A stretch of 64,000 bases of DNA from Rhodoferax sp. (GTDB lineage Bacteria > Pseudomonadota > Gammaproteobacteria > Burkholderiales > Burkholderiaceae_C). The number at the start of each line of letters is the position of its first letter. Position 1 is the first letter of the stretch. The notes under the pieces are model-generated. The model was not told the DNA's origin. It worked only from the letters and a program-made list of their open reading frames with translations, and made no database searches. The position numbers and the translations under genes were made by a program. The stretch is taken from contig SSFF01000001.1 of the NCBI GenBank assembly GCA_008015235.1, positions 124,001 to 188,000 of the forward strand, in the 5' to 3' direction. This document shows, piece by piece, positions 27,991 to 40,648 of this stretch.

Positions 27991-28712
27991 GACCGGAAAA
28001 GCCTTGAATACTGGACCTCATGCTGGCTGCTCAGGATGGCCAGCATCGGGGCAAAGGCCTGGCGCGTTTCGTCGGTCACGCCCAGGGCGTGGTCCACGGC
28101 ACCGGGAATTTCGGCGGCCAATGCGCTGAGGATGCGTTGCCCCGCGCTCTGGCCCAGGGGCACGGCCTTGATGGCGGCTTGCACCATGTTCTCCGCCCAG
28201 CCGAATGCAAAGGCCAGCAGGCTGGCACGCACCGGGGCGCCGGTGCCACTGGCGGCCAGCGCAAAGGCCACGGGGTAGGTGGGCTGCGACGCACCCAGCG
28301 CGTCCTTACTGTTCTCGGCCAGTGCGGCAATCTGCGCGGCGCTGGCGGTGGTGTGGTTCTTGAGCCATTCCAGCAGGCTCTTGCCCATCTGTGCGCTCTG
28401 GGCGCACAGCTCGCTGCTTTCGCGGGTCTGCAGCACCCAACGGTTGAGTGCGGTCACACGCTCCAGGTCGTTCGCTTGCCAAGCCGCAATGGTCTGGGCC
28501 ACGGCCGGGAGTTCGGAGCGTGCCAGGCTGAGTTGCAACTGGTTTATCAGCCAAGGCGTGGCCTGTGCTTCGGTGCTGACCAGGCCGTGCTCCACGGCAG
28601 CTTCTAGGCACTCCGAATACGAGAAGCCGCCGATGGGCAGGGCCGGTGAGGCCAGCCACATCAGCTGCATCAGGCTGGCGTCGTGCATGGCGGACTCAGT
28701 GGCTGTGGTCAT
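27987..28712 (-). CDS. ureF: urease accessory protein UreF
   Basis: 241-residue, all-alpha partner of UreD and Ure[30 protein letters not shown] is the family's N-terminal signature and [19 protein letters not shown] occurs later. ATG 28712 overlaps the end of ureE, indicating coupling; ATG 28688 is an alternative. Ends in the repeat copy. Confidence 0.93.
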   Translation of the reverse strand: MTTATESAMHDASLMQLMWLASPALPIGGFSYSECLEAAVEHGLVSTEAQATPWLINQLQLSLARSELPAVAQTIAAWQANDLERVTALNRWVLQTRESSELCAQSAQMGKSLLEWLKNHTTASAAQIAALAENSKDALGASQPTYPVAFALAASGTGAPVRASLLAFAFGWAENMVQAAIKAVPLGQSAGQRILSALAAEIPGAVDHALGVTDETRQAFAPMLAILSSQHEVQYSRLFRS

Positions 28713-29214
28713 GGGCACCACCGTGCCCATGGTCGTGGCGGTGTCCGCCGTGGTGGCCCCCGGTGGCGTAGGCGCCGTTCTCGGGTTCGAACGCTTCGTT
28801 CACCGGCGTGACGATGAGGTGCATGGCACGCAGCATCTCCATCAGTACGTGGTCGGGTTCGATCTTCAGGTGGTCCGGCTGCAGTTCGATGGGCACATGC
28901 CGGTTGCCCAGGTGGTAGGCGGCGCGGATCAGGTCAAACGCGGTGCCGTGGGCGCTGCAGTGTGTGATTTTGAGCACGGCCTGCGGCGCCGCACGCACGG
29001 CAATCAGCGAGCCGTCCTCGGCCACCAGCACATCGCCACCGCGCACCACGGTGCCCCGTGGCAGGAACACACCCAGCCGCCTGCCGGCCGAGTCGGTGGC
29101 ATCAAAGCGGCTTTTCTGGCGCACGTCCCAGTCCAGCTCGACGCTGTGGGCACGCCGAACCAGCACAGGCGCCAGGCCCTGGCCTTGGGGGAGGAGTTTG
29201 GAGACTTGGAGCAT
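28696..29214 (-). CDS. ureE: urease nickel metallochaperone UreE
   Basis: 172 residues: N-terminal peptide-binding domain, then the metal-binding domain (ALLKI-type segment [30 protein letters not shown] with conserved His), and a C-terminal tail from about residue 152 rich in His and Gly that stores nickel. The first gene of ureEFG, now separated from ureC by the toxin-antitoxin pair. Confidence 0.95.
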   Translation of the reverse strand: MLQVSKLLPQGQGLAPVLVRRAHSVELDWDVRQKSRFDATDSAGRRLGVFLPRGTVVRGGDVLVAEDGSLIAVRAAPQAVLKITHCSAHGTAFDLIRAAYHLGNRHVPIELQPDHLKIEPDHVLMEMLRAMHLIVTPVNEAFEPENGAYATGGHHGGHRHDHGHGGAHDHSH

Positions 29215-29223
29215 GGGCGCTGC

Positions 29224-29267
29224 TTGTGCCGTTGAGATGGATTGGATAATATAACAATCGTTATAAC
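29224..29267 (+). promoter_or_regulatory. promoter and operator of the AbrB/Doc pair
   Basis: TTGTGC (29224-29229) and TAATAT (29247-29252), 17 bases apart, could be -35/-10 boxes. The inverted repeat TATAAC-N4-GTTATA (29250-29265) overlaps the -10 and start region, fitting autorepression by the antitoxin. This A/T-rich stretch stands out from the neighbouring GC-rich DNA. Confidence 0.45.
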
Positions 29268-29281
29268 TTCAGGGCCTTGCC

Positions 29282-29506
29282 ATGACAGCACTCAAACTAA
29301 CCCAAATCGGCAATTCGGTCGGGGTGATCTTGCCCAAAGAAATTCTGGCGCGGTTCAAGTTGGAAAAGGGAGAGACTCTTTTCATGAGTGAAGCCGCTAA
29401 TGGAATCATGCTTTCCAAATACGACCCGGAGTTTGAGCGGCAAATGGACGCAGCGCGGCGCATCATGAATAAGCGTCGTGCGGTTCTGCATGAGCTGGCC
29501 AAATGA
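29282..29506 (+). CDS. AbrB/MazE-like antitoxin
   Basis: 74 residues with the swapped-hairpin DNA-binding fold: LKLTQIGNSVGVILPKEILARFKLEKGETLFM. The C-terminal half (residues 45-74) is helical and would wrap the toxin. Overlaps the toxin gene by 4 bases. Lower GC and a different orientation from the surrounding urease genes suggest acquisition. Confidence 0.85.
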   Translation: MTALKLTQIGNSVGVILPKEILARFKLEKGETLFMSEAANGIMLSKYDPEFERQMDAARRIMNKRRAVLHELAK

Positions 29507-29901
29507 GTTTGTCCAGAGTCAAGTGGACGTGGATTACTCCTGCAGTCCTCTATGCCGTGCACGACGAACAACTTTCGGAGCATGGTGGATTGGCGGGGGT
29601 GCGTGATGCCAATGCACTGGAGTCTGCTGTGGCTCGCCCCGAACAGCTCGTCCACTACGGCTCCCCCGATGCCGCAGACCTTGCCGCCGCCTATGGTTTT
29701 GGCATCGCGCGCAACCATCCATTTGCAGACGGCAACAAACGGACGGCGTTTGTTGCTGTTGAACTGTTCTTGGCCCTCAACGGCTTTGAACTGAAGGCTA
29801 CGGATGCTGATTGCATACTCACCATGCTCGCAGTCGCAGGGGGCGATCTGAAGGAGGCTCAATTCGCTCACTGGATTCGTACCCATACGCAGCCTCTTTG
29901 A
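29503..29901 (+). CDS. doc: Doc-family (Fic fold) toxin
   Basis: 132 residues with the motif HPFADGNKRTA, the Doc form of the Fic signature. Doc kinases phosphorylate EF-Tu and halt translation; the paired antitoxin neutralises them. Most Doc partners are Phd-type, but AbrB-type partners are also common. It sits between ureE and ureC on the opposite strand, 19 bases from the ureC stop. Confidence 0.88.
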   Translation: MSLSRVKWTWITPAVLYAVHDEQLSEHGGLAGVRDANALESAVARPEQLVHYGSPDAADLAAAYGFGIARNHPFADGNKRTAFVAVELFLALNGFELKATDADCILTMLAVAGGDLKEAQFAHWIRTHTQPL

Positions 29902-29920
29902 AGTCCATTCCGCGCGCTAG

Positions 29921-31639
29921 TCAAAACAAAAAGTAGCGCTGCGCCAGTGGCAGTTTCACGGCGGGTTCGCAGGTGAGCAGTACGCCGTCGGCACGCACGG
30001 CGTAGGTCTGGGCGTCGATTTCCATGGTCGGCAGGTAGTGGTTGTGCACCATGTGCTGCTTGCGTACTCCGCGGATGTTGCGCACCGCACTGATGTTCTT
30101 CTGCAGCCCGTAACGTTGGGCCATGCCCTCGTTCTGGCTGGCCTGCGAGACGAAGGTGATGGAGCCCTTGTGCAAGGCGCCACCGTAGCTTCCGAACATG
30201 GGGCGGTAGTGCACCGGTTGCGGCGTCGGTATGGACGCGTTCGGGTCGCCCATGGCGGCATGGGCAATGAAGCCGCCCTTCAGAATCAGGGCAGGTTTGA
30301 CGCCAAAAAAGGCGGGTTTGTAGACCACCAGGTCGGCCCATTTGCCGACCTCGATGGAGCCCACCTCGTGGCTGATGCCGTGGGCAATGGCCGGGTTGAT
30401 GGTGTACTTGGCCACATAGCGCTTGGCGCGGAAGTTGTCGTTGCGCACGCCGTCTTCCGCCAGCTTGCCGCGCTGGGCCTTCATCTTGTCCGCCGTCTGC
30501 CAGGTGCGAATGATCACTTCGCCCACCCGGCCCATGGCCTGGCTGTCGCTGCTCATCATGCTGATGGCACCCAGGTCGTGCAGGATGTCCTCAGCCGCAA
30601 TCGTTTCCTTGCGGATGCGGCTTTCGGCAAAGGCCAGGTCTTCGGCAATGCCCGCGTCCAGGTGGTGGCACACCATGAGCATGTCCACGTGCTCGTCGAG
30701 CGTGTTCTGGGTGTAGGGCATGGTCGGGTTGGTGGAGCTGGGCAGGAAGTTGGCCTGGCCCACCACTTTCAGAATGTCGGGCGCATGGCCGCCCCCGGCG
30801 CCTTCGGTGTGGAAGGCGCACAGCCCGCGGCCTTTCGTGGCGGCGATGGTGTTCTCGACAAAGCCCGACTCGTTGAGCGTGTCGGAGTGGATGGCCACCT
30901 GGATGTCGGTGGCCTCGGCCACGTCCAGGCAGTTGCTGATGGCGCTGGGTGTGGTGCCCCAGTCTTCGTGCAATTTGAGTCCGATGACGCCGGCGTTGAT
31001 CTGCTCCTGCAGTGCAGCGGGCAGGCTGGCGTTTCCCTTGCCGAAGAAACCCAGGTTCATGGGAAACGCATCGGCCGCCTGCAGCATGCGCTCGATGTTC
31101 CACGGCCCCGGCGTGCAGGTGGTGGCAAAGGTGCCGGTGGCGGGGCCGGTACCGCCGCCCATCATGGTGGTCACGCCGCTGGACAGGGCCTCCTCAATCT
31201 GCTGCGGGCAGATGAAGTGGATGTGGCAGTCGATGCCGCCGGCAGTGACGATGTTGCCCTCGCAGCTGATGATTTCGGTGCCGGGGCCAATGACGATGTC
31301 CACACCCGGCTGGGTGTCGGGGTTGCCCGCTTTGCCGATGGCCGCGATGCGCCCGTCTTTCAAGCCGATGTCGGCCTTGACAATGCCCCAATGGTCGAGG
31401 ATCAGCGCATTGGTCAGTACCGTGTCTACGGCGCCCTCGGCGCGGGTGCGCTGGCTTTGCGCCATGCCGTCACGGATGGTCTTGCCGCCGCCAAACTTCA
31501 CTTCCTCGCCGTAACTGCCCGCGGCCAGCGTGTAGTCCTTTTCCACTTCGATGAGCAGGTCGGTGTCGGCCAGTCGGACCCGGTCGCCCACGGTGGGGCC
31601 GAAGATTTCCGCGTAGGCGCGGCGGTCGATCGTTGCCAT
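29921..31639 (-). CDS. ureC: urease alpha subunit
   Basis: 572-residue catalytic subunit hydrolysing urea to ammonium and carbamate with a dinuclear nickel centre. [14 protein letters not shown] gives two nickel His, GLKLHEDWG the lysine that becomes carbamylated, and [13 protein letters not shown] and MVCHHLD the remaining His and flap residues. ATG overlaps the ureB stop. Downstream it meets the convergent toxin gene, which may have broken a former ureC-ureE continuity. Confidence 0.97.
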   Translation of the reverse strand: MATIDRRAYAEIFGPTVGDRVRLADTDLLIEVEKDYTLAAGSYGEEVKFGGGKTIRDGMAQSQRTRAEGAVDTVLTNALILDHWGIVKADIGLKDGRIAAIGKAGNPDTQPGVDIVIGPGTEIISCEGNIVTAGGIDCHIHFICPQQIEEALSSGVTTMMGGGTGPATGTFATTCTPGPWNIERMLQAADAFPMNLGFFGKGNASLPAALQEQINAGVIGLKLHEDWGTTPSAISNCLDVAEATDIQVAIHSDTLNESGFVENTIAATKGRGLCAFHTEGAGGGHAPDILKVVGQANFLPSSTNPTMPYTQNTLDEHVDMLMVCHHLDAGIAEDLAFAESRIRKETIAAEDILHDLGAISMMSSDSQAMGRVGEVIIRTWQTADKMKAQRGKLAEDGVRNDNFRAKRYVAKYTINPAIAHGISHEVGSIEVGKWADLVVYKPAFFGVKPALILKGGFIAHAAMGDPNASIPTPQPVHYRPMFGSYGGALHKGSITFVSQASQNEGMAQRYGLQKNISAVRNIRGVRKQHMVHNHYLPTMEIDAQTYAVRADGVLLTCEPAVKLPLAQRYFLF

Positions 31640-31944
31640 CAGAGTTTTCCTTGCACAAGGCCGCGAAAGCCATAGACGATGCGGTCGCCGCCGATGTCCA
31701 CCAGTTCGACCGTGCGTTGCTGCCCGGGCTCGAAGCGCACGGCTGCGCCGGAGGGAATGTTCAGGCGCATGCCTTGGGCCAGCGTGCGGTCAAACCCGAG
31801 CGCGCCGTTGGTCTCGGCAAAGTGGTAGTGCGAGCCGACCTGGATCGGGCGGTCGGAGGTGTTGTGCACCACCAGCGTCTGGGTGCGTCGGCTGGTATTG
31901 AGGGCCAGTTCGCCTGCGTCGACCAAGAGTTCACCGGGGGTCAT
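31639..31944 (-). CDS. ureB: urease beta subunit
   Basis: 101 residues, beta fold: [45 protein letters not shown] is the full family signature. Overlaps ureC by one base. Structural partner of UreA and UreC. Confidence 0.96.
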   Translation of the reverse strand: MTPGELLVDAGELALNTSRRTQTLVVHNTSDRPIQVGSHYHFAETNGALGFDRTLAQGMRLNIPSGAAVRFEPGQQRTVELVDIGGDRIVYGFRGLVQGKL

Positions 31945-31959
31945 GGCGTGTGCTCCGGC

Positions 31960-32562
31960 TCAGACCAGCTGCAACAGCAGCGCCACACCCGAAGCTGCCA
32001 CCGTGGCGCCTGTGGCACGGCCGACCCACAGCGGCGCGCGGCGCAGCGGCCAGCCCAGCAGTACACCCCCCAGGTGCAGCAGAAGGGTGGCGGTGTACAT
32101 CCCGGCCATGGCCGCCAGGGCGTTGTCGCTGGCCGCCAGTTCGCTGCCATGGGCCAGGCCGTGGAACAGGGCAAAGCCGCCCACCAGTGCCATACAGGTA
32201 CCACGGCCCAGCGGAAAGCGGGTCAGCACCAGCAGGCCCAGCACCAGCACCGACGCCGCCACCATGGGTTCCACCACGGCGCCAGTCAGGCCTTGCAGGC
32301 CGAGCAAAGTGCCCAGCAGCAGCACGTTGGCGAAGGCCAGTGGTCCACGCAGCAGTGCTGAGTCCGGTCGCTGGACTACCAGGGCACTCCAGACGCCCAC
32401 TGCCAGCATGGCCAGCAGGTGGTCCATGCCGCCAAACGGGTGCAGGAAACCGGTCATGAAGCTGCCATGGCCGTGCATTTCAGTGCCAATATGGGCATTG
32501 GCCCGCATAGATACTGCGTAGATAGCTATAAAAAACAGAGCGTATCGAGCACTTTTTCGCAT
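31960..32562 (-). CDS. hupE: HupE/UreJ nickel permease
   Basis: 200 residues with a signal peptide (residues 1-23, ending ANAHIG), the HPFGGMDHLLAMLAVG metal-binding segment (His-x5-Asp-His) and about six helices. It brings nickel to urease. The signal peptide core is encoded by a dispersed repeat copy (32499-32541). Lies between ureA and ureB, a layout seen in other betaproteobacteria. Confidence 0.93.
   Translation of the reverse strand: MRKSARYALFFIAIYAVSMRANAHIGTEMHGHGSFMTGFLHPFGGMDHLLAMLAVGVWSALVVQRPDSALLRGPLAFANVLLLGTLLGLQGLTGAVVEPMVAASVLVLGLLVLTRFPLGRGTCMALVGGFALFHGLAHGSELAASDNALAAMAGMYTATLLLHLGGVLLGWPLRRAPLWVGRATGATVAASGVALLLQLV
32499..32541 (-). repeat. dispersed repeat, copy 6, encoding the HupE signal peptide
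   Basis: On the minus strand it reads GCTCTGTTTTTTATAGC, then ATCTACGCAGTATC and ATGCGGGCCAAT. In frame this gives LFFIAIYAVSMRAN, the hydrophobic core and end of the HupE signal peptide. Confidence 0.75.
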
Positions 32563-32575
32563 GGTCGGCCTCCGG

Positions 32576-32878
32576 TTAAATGATGGGTTGGTGCACAGTG
32601 ACGAGCTTGGTGCCGTCGGGAAAGGTGGCTTCGACCTGGATGTCGGGAATCATGTCGGCCACACCATCCATGACATCGGCACGGGTCAGCACCGTACGGC
32701 CTTCGCTCATCAGTTGGGCCACGGTCTTGCCGTCGCGCGCGCCTTCCAGAACAGCGGCACTGATCAGGGCCACGGCCTCGGGGTAGTTGAGCAGCAGGCC
32801 ACGGGCCTTGCGCCGCTCGGCCAGCAAGGCGGCGGTAAAGAGCAGCAGTTTGTCCTTCTCTCTGGGCGTGAGTTCCAT
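32576..32878 (-). CDS. ureA: urease gamma subunit
   Basis: 100 residues, exactly the family length: [52 protein letters not shown] at the end. ATG 32878 is chosen by family start; the frame continues upstream through the promoter. First gene of the urease operon, about 27 bases downstream of the predicted sigma-54 start. Confidence 0.96.
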   Translation of the reverse strand: MELTPREKDKLLLFTAALLAERRKARGLLLNYPEAVALISAAVLEGARDGKTVAQLMSEGRTVLTRADVMDGVADMIPDIQVEATFPDGTKLVTVHQPII

Positions 32879-32914
32879 GGTGCCTCGGTCAGTGGGTGGG
32901 CTTGCCTGCACTAA

Positions 32915-32930
32915 AGCAAAGGCCGTGCCG
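32915..32930 (-). promoter_or_regulatory. sigma-54 promoter of ureA
   Basis: Minus-strand CGGCACGGCCTTTGCT: GG at 32929-32928 and GC at 32917-32916, exactly 10 bases apart, differing from TGGCACG-N4-TTGCA at two edge positions. Transcription would start near 32905. Places urease under RpoN. Confidence 0.65.
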
Positions 32931-32943
32931 ACTTGTGCTGTGG

Positions 32944-32961
32944 ATGGCATGAAACCTGCAC
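32944..32961 (+). promoter_or_regulatory. candidate sigma-54 promoter of the permease-kinase gene
   Basis: TGGCATGAAACCTGCA: GG at 32946-32947, GC at 32958-32959, 10 bases between, two departures from consensus. It lies 17 bases from the divergent ureA promoter. Transcription would start about 32970, at the GTG start, again implying a leaderless message or a later true start. Confidence 0.5.
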
Positions 32962-32970
32962 AGCCAGGGT

Positions 32971-36410
<3,440 letters not shown>

Positions 36411-36414
<4 letters not shown>

Positions 36415-37379
36415 CCGAGCCCCTCCCCTTGCCGGACCGTGGCAACAGCGAAGTGGTGCTGATCGTGGACGACGTGCCCGACAACCTGGCCGTGCTGCAC
36501 GACGCCCTGGATGAATCGGGTTTCACCGTGCTGGTGGCCACCAGCGGCGACGCCGCCCTGCAGCGTGCTGCCCAGGCTCGGCCCGACATCGTCCTGCTCG
36601 ACGCTGTCATGCCCAGCATGGACGGATTCGAGGTGGCCCGGCGCCTGAAGGCCGACCCGCAGACCGCGGCTATTCCGATTGTCTTCATGACCGGTCTGAC
36701 CGAGACCGAGCACCTGGTGGCCGCGCTGGAATCGGGCGGGGCCGACTACGTGACCAAGCCGATCAAACCAAAGGAGGTTCTGGCGCGCATGGCCGTGCAC
36801 CTGCGCTCGGCGCGCGAGAAGCGCCAGACCCGCAACGCGCTCGATGCATTTGGCTACGCCTCGATTGCCGTGCGTGTGATGGACGGGCGCCTGATGTGGG
36901 AAACCCCCTTGGCGCGTGCCCTGCTGGAGGAGTACTGCGGGGCCGCTGCGCCGGTGACCGCGCCCGAAATCCTGTCGTGGATAGCCACCTCGATCAAGCT
37001 GCTCAAGATGGGGCTGGAGCCCACCAAGTTCGTGCTCGAAAAAGGGGCCAGGCGCCTGACCATGCGACTGCACCAGCAAATCGGCGACAGCGACGAGGGC
37101 GGCGACTGGCTCATCGTCATGCGCGAAACCTCGGACGCGGGTGTCATCGAAGCCATGAGCCTGACGCTGGGTCTGACCCCCAAGGAAGCCGAGGTGCTGT
37201 ACTGGGTGGTCAAGGGAAAGACCAACAAGGACATTGGCGACATCCTGGGCTCCAGCCCCACCACGGTGAAGAAACACCTGGAACACATATACGTCAAGCT
37301 GGGCGTGGAAACGCGCACGGCCGCGGCCGGCATGGCGGTGGGGCGCATCCGCCAGTTGCACCCGCAGTGGGAAGCCTGA
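36411..37379 (+). CDS. LuxR-family response regulator, partner of the permease-kinase
   Basis: 322 residues: receiver with D21 (VDD) and phosphorylation site D64 (LLDAVMPS) and K in VTKPIKP, a PAS-like middle (about 135-245), and a LuxR helix-turn-helix at the end (LTPKEAEVLYWVVKGKTNKDIGDILGSSPTTVKKHLEHI). ATGA overlap with the fusion kinase gene makes them a cognate pair. Likely targets are the neighbouring urea genes, but no binding site is defined here. Confidence 0.92.
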
Positions 37380-37474
37380 ACCCCATCGCAGTGCATCGCT
37401 GCGCGTCCCACGTCTGGCAGGGTTTCAATATCTAGGGTTTCTACCTATATTGGTGCAGATTCCGTGTCTTGGCG

Positions 37475-37490
37475 TGGCACGCAAGTTGCC
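37475..37490 (+). promoter_or_regulatory. sigma-54 promoter of the GGDEF-EAL gene
   Basis: TGGCACGCAAGTTGCC: GG at 37476-37477 and GC at 37488-37489 with 10 bases between; only the final base departs from consensus. Start near 37500, with AAGGAG at 37511-37516 and ATG at 37524. Confidence 0.85.
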
Positions 37491-37523
37491 TGGGTACCCC
37501 TTGTGGATGCAAGGAGTCCGGCT

Positions 37524-39827
37524 ATGCAGATGTTTGAAAACCTTGGTGTGCGTGCAGGCCCTGGTCGCAAGGAGTGGTCCCGTTTGACCGATCTGGTACG
37601 TCTGTACCGGGCTGACACTGTGGTGGAGCATGCGGCGGGTTTTGGCCGCTGGTGGTACCACAGTGCATCCGGGGCGTTTGCCTTGTCTGACGCTGCTGCA
37701 CGCATCCTGCAGGTTGAAAGTGGCATGCATGCCTCGCTGGACGAGGGCTTGATGGCGGTGGTGCAAGATGACCTCGCCGATGTGGCCGGCTCCATAGCGC
37801 GTTCACCATCCACGGACCGCGAGCAGGAGTTCCGCGTGGTGTCGGCCGCAGAGGGCGTGCGCTGGGTGCGTTTGCAGGAAGTGCCGGAGCTGCGGACTGC
37901 AGACGGGGTGCGCAGCGGCATCGTGCGCGATGTGAGTGCGCTCAAGATGGCCGCCATGCGCGAGGGCCTGGGCTTTGCCATGACCCAGTACCTGGTGGGT
38001 GCCCAGACACCCGAGGAAACGCGCCAGCATGTGATTGCCCTGATCTGCCAGCATCTGGGCTGGGATTGGGGGGCCTACTGGGCGGTGCAAGACAGCCGCG
38101 GCACGGAAGGCGGGCACTTGCTGCGCTGCGAGTCGGTCTGGCAAGCCAGTGCCCATGACACCGCCGAGTTCACGGCCGAATCCTGTGCCCTGCTCTTGCG
38201 CCCTGGCCAGGGCTTGGTTGGAATGGTGTGGTGCACCGGTGCGCCGGCCTGGGTCGAGGATGTAGCCAACAACCTGGCCTATGCGCAACGCACCGAGCAA
38301 CGCGCCTGCGGCCTGCGCTCGGGCTATGCGTTTCCGGTCACCTACGTGGATGCCGATGGCCAACGCCACATGCCCGGTGTGCTGGAGTTCTACAGCGTCC
38401 TGGAGCGCCAGCCTGATGCCCAGCTACCGCGCATCTCGCAGACCATTGGGGCCATGCTGGCGCAGATGTCGCAACGCCTGGAGCACCAGGCGCAGGTGCT
38501 TCGGTTGGCCCAGGTCGATGATCTGACCGGGCTGTTCAACCGCAGCCATTTCCATGCCTGCCTGGCACGTGCCTGCGAGGCTGGTGCATGCAGCAGCGAA
38601 AACTTGGGGCTGGTCTACATCGATCTGGACCGCTTCAAGCCGATCAACGATGCCTATGGGCATGAGGCCGGGAATGCCGTTTTGCGGGAGTTCGCGCGAC
38701 GCTTGCTGGCTTGTCTGCCGGCGGGCGCCGTGGCCGCACGGCTGGGGGGGGACGAGTTTGCGCTGCTGGTGCCTGCCGATGCACTTGGCCAGGTGGCGAA
38801 CTTGCTGGAGCAGGTGCTGCAGGCGGCGAGCGCACCCTTCCAGTTCGAGGGCCATGAACTGACGGTCTCTGCCAGCGTGGGGCTTGCGTCTTTTCCCGAA
38901 GACGGGGACACCGTGGCCGCCTTGCTGCAAAGTGCCGATGCTGCCATGTACCGCGTCAAGAACAGCGGGCGCAATGCGTTCCATATTTCCACCGCGGCTG
39001 GCGCCGGTGCCATGGTGCAGCAGCAGACAGCGCTGGTGCAGCGCCTGGCGCTGGAGTCGGACCTGCACCATGCGCTGGCCGGTGAGGGGCTTTATCTGGT
39101 GTACCAGCCCATCGTCGATGCCGCCAGCGAGGGCGTGCAGGCGCTGGAAGCCCTGATTCGCTGGCGCCGCAGCGACGGCAGCCTGGTATCACCCGAGACC
39201 TTCATTCCGATTGCGGAGCAAAGCCATCTGATCGTCAAGATCGGGCGCTGGGTGTTGGCCCGCGCCTGTCGCGACCTGGCGCAGCTGCGTGCTGCCGGCT
39301 GGGAGCAGCTGCGCATGCACATCAACATGGCGGCCAGTGAATTCACCAGCGACCAGTTGCCGCAGGCCCTGCAGGACCACATGGAAGCCTGGCAGCTGCC
39401 GCCCGAGGCGCTGTGCCTGGAGCTGACCGAAGGCATGCTCATGCAGCGCCCGGACCAGGTTATCCCGGTGATGCGGGCCCTGCGCCGCCAGGGCGTGGGC
39501 ATCAGCCTGGACGACTTCGGCATGGGCCATTCGTCACTGGCCCTGCTGCGCACGCTGCCGATTTCGTCGCTCAAGGTGGATCGCTCTTTCGTGCGTGAAC
39601 TGAGCACCCAGCGCAATGACTACGCCATCGTCAAGACCATCATCGACCTGGGGCAGCTGATGGGGCTGGAGGTCATCGCCGAAGGCATTGAAACCGTGCA
39701 GCAACACGAATTGCTGGTGCAGGCTGGGTGCATGCACATGCAAGGCTACCTGTTTGACCGCCCTCTCACGCTCGATGTCCTGCTGGCACGGGCGGGGGCG
39801 CCCTGCAGACCTGAAGAAGGGAGATGA
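37524..39827 (+). CDS. PAS-GAF-GGDEF-EAL cyclic-di-GMP protein
   Basis: 767 residues. A PAS-like region (about 20-145), a GAF-like region (150-320), a diguanylate cyclase domain with intact GGDEF near 408 and the opening DDLTGLFNRSHF, and a phosphodiesterase domain with EAL near 541 (LEALIRWRR), ELTEGMLM and DDFGMGHSSLALLR. Both active sites look complete; no RxxD inhibition site precedes GGDEF. Sigma-54 control and position beside urea genes suggest it ties nitrogen status to motility or surface growth. Followed after 3 bases by the mini-receptor gene. Confidence 0.9.
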   Translation: MQMFENLGVRAGPGRKEWSRLTDLVRLYRADTVVEHAAGFGRWWYHSASGAFALSDAAARILQVESGMHASLDEGLMAVVQDDLADVAGSIARSPSTDREQEFRVVSAAEGVRWVRLQEVPELRTADGVRSGIVRDVSALKMAAMREGLGFAMTQYLVGAQTPEETRQHVIALICQHLGWDWGAYWAVQDSRGTEGGHLLRCESVWQASAHDTAEFTAESCALLLRPGQGLVGMVWCTGAPAWVEDVANNLAYAQRTEQRACGLRSGYAFPVTYVDADGQRHMPGVLEFYSVLERQPDAQLPRISQTIGAMLAQMSQRLEHQAQVLRLAQVDDLTGLFNRSHFHACLARACEAGACSSENLGLVYIDLDRFKPINDAYGHEAGNAVLREFARRLLACLPAGAVAARLGGDEFALLVPADALGQVANLLEQVLQAASAPFQFEGHELTVSASVGLASFPEDGDTVAALLQSADAAMYRVKNSGRNAFHISTAAGAGAMVQQQTALVQRLALESDLHHALAGEGLYLVYQPIVDAASEGVQALEALIRWRRSDGSLVSPETFIPIAEQSHLIVKIGRWVLARACRDLAQLRAAGWEQLRMHINMAASEFTSDQLPQALQDHMEAWQLPPEALCLELTEGMLMQRPDQVIPVMRALRRQGVGISLDDFGMGHSSLALLRTLPISSLKVDRSFVRELSTQRNDYAIVKTIIDLGQLMGLEVIAEGIETVQQHELLVQAGCMHMQGYLFDRPLTLDVLLARAGAPCRPEEGR

Positions 39828-39830
39828 AAA

Positions 39831-40505
39831 ATGAATACATTGGCAGTCCTGCGGTCCGCGCCGTCCGCCCCGCGCGGCGGCATCAGTGGCGATACCTTCG
39901 CCAAGATGATTAACCTGTCGGGGCGGCGACGCTTCACCTCGCAGCGGGTGGTGCTCTACACCGTGCTGGCGGCGCAGAACGTGCCCGATGCCCTGACCAC
40001 TGCACGCGAGGCCCTGGGCCTGTTCCGTGCGGCCCACAACGCCCTATTCCAGGAAAGTGCGGACATGCCGGGCCTGTTCAGCCCTGCCTTGCGCGAGGCG
40101 TATCTGGGGCCTGCGCAGGGGCACCAGCGCATGCTCGACTTCATGGAGCTGGCCGACCGCACCCTGCACGCCATCGAGTCCGGCTGGCAGCGCCAGGTGC
40201 CGGGCTTGCTGGAGCAGCTGGTCAGTAGCACCACGCAGCTGCTGGTCACCCTCAACGCCATGACCGCGCTCTACGAGCAGGAGGCGCGCGAGCATGCCCA
40301 GGCCATGGAGCACAAGCTGCACTCGGCCATGGGGGAGATTCGGACCATATCCAAGCAGGCCCAGGTGGTTGCCATGAATGCCCGCATCGTGGCGGCCCGT
40401 GCTGGGGATGTGGGCAAGGAGTTTGCGGTGGTGGCCACCGAGCTGATCTCCATCACCACCCACATCGACACCGTGCTGCATGGTGCCTTGGGACGGGCCG
40501 CGTAG
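39831..40505 (+). CDS. short chemoreceptor-like protein with P-box motif
   Basis: 224 residues, no signal peptide or membrane segment. Near residue 25 a P-box-like INLSGRRRFTSQR recalls the PilJ/NarX motif; residues ~30-145 are helical. The C-terminus (ISKQAQVVAMNARIVAARAGDVGKEFAVVATEL) imitates a chemoreceptor tip, but the returning helix and methylation regions are missing. It may dock to CheA/CheW or another receptor as a cytoplasmic modulator. Transcribed with the GGDEF-EAL gene. Confidence 0.7.
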   Translation: MNTLAVLRSAPSAPRGGISGDTFAKMINLSGRRRFTSQRVVLYTVLAAQNVPDALTTAREALGLFRAAHNALFQESADMPGLFSPALREAYLGPAQGHQRMLDFMELADRTLHAIESGWQRQVPGLLEQLVSSTTQLLVTLNAMTALYEQEAREHAQAMEHKLHSAMGEIRTISKQAQVVAMNARIVAARAGDVGKEFAVVATELISITTHIDTVLHGALGRAA

Positions 40506-40522
40506 CACGTTCAGACGGCTTG

Positions 40523-40538
40523 TACGCCATTGGGCGTA
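40523..40538. promoter_or_regulatory. inverted repeat upstream of urtA
   Basis: TACGCC-ATTG-GGCGTA, perfect, 110 bases before the urtA start. A/T-poor and without T-run, so more likely an operator than a terminator. No sigma-54 element was found between 40506 and 40648. Confidence 0.4.
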
Positions 40539-40648
40539 TTTCGGAAAAACCCGATGCTTTCTACAGTGAAGCCATCGACAGTCCGCAGCGGAAAAAAAGG
40601 TTTCTGCCGGGCTGGGCGAAGGACTTCATCAACCCTCTGGAGAGCACT

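Noticed and set aside
30038..31675. 545-residue plus-strand frame opposite ureC/ureB
   Set aside because: Shadow of well-identified urease subunits.
37441..37457. possible NtrC dyad ending TGGTGCA upstream of the GGDEF-EAL promoter
   Set aside because: Only the right half matches; the left half agrees at about two of seven bases and the site is too close to the -24 box.
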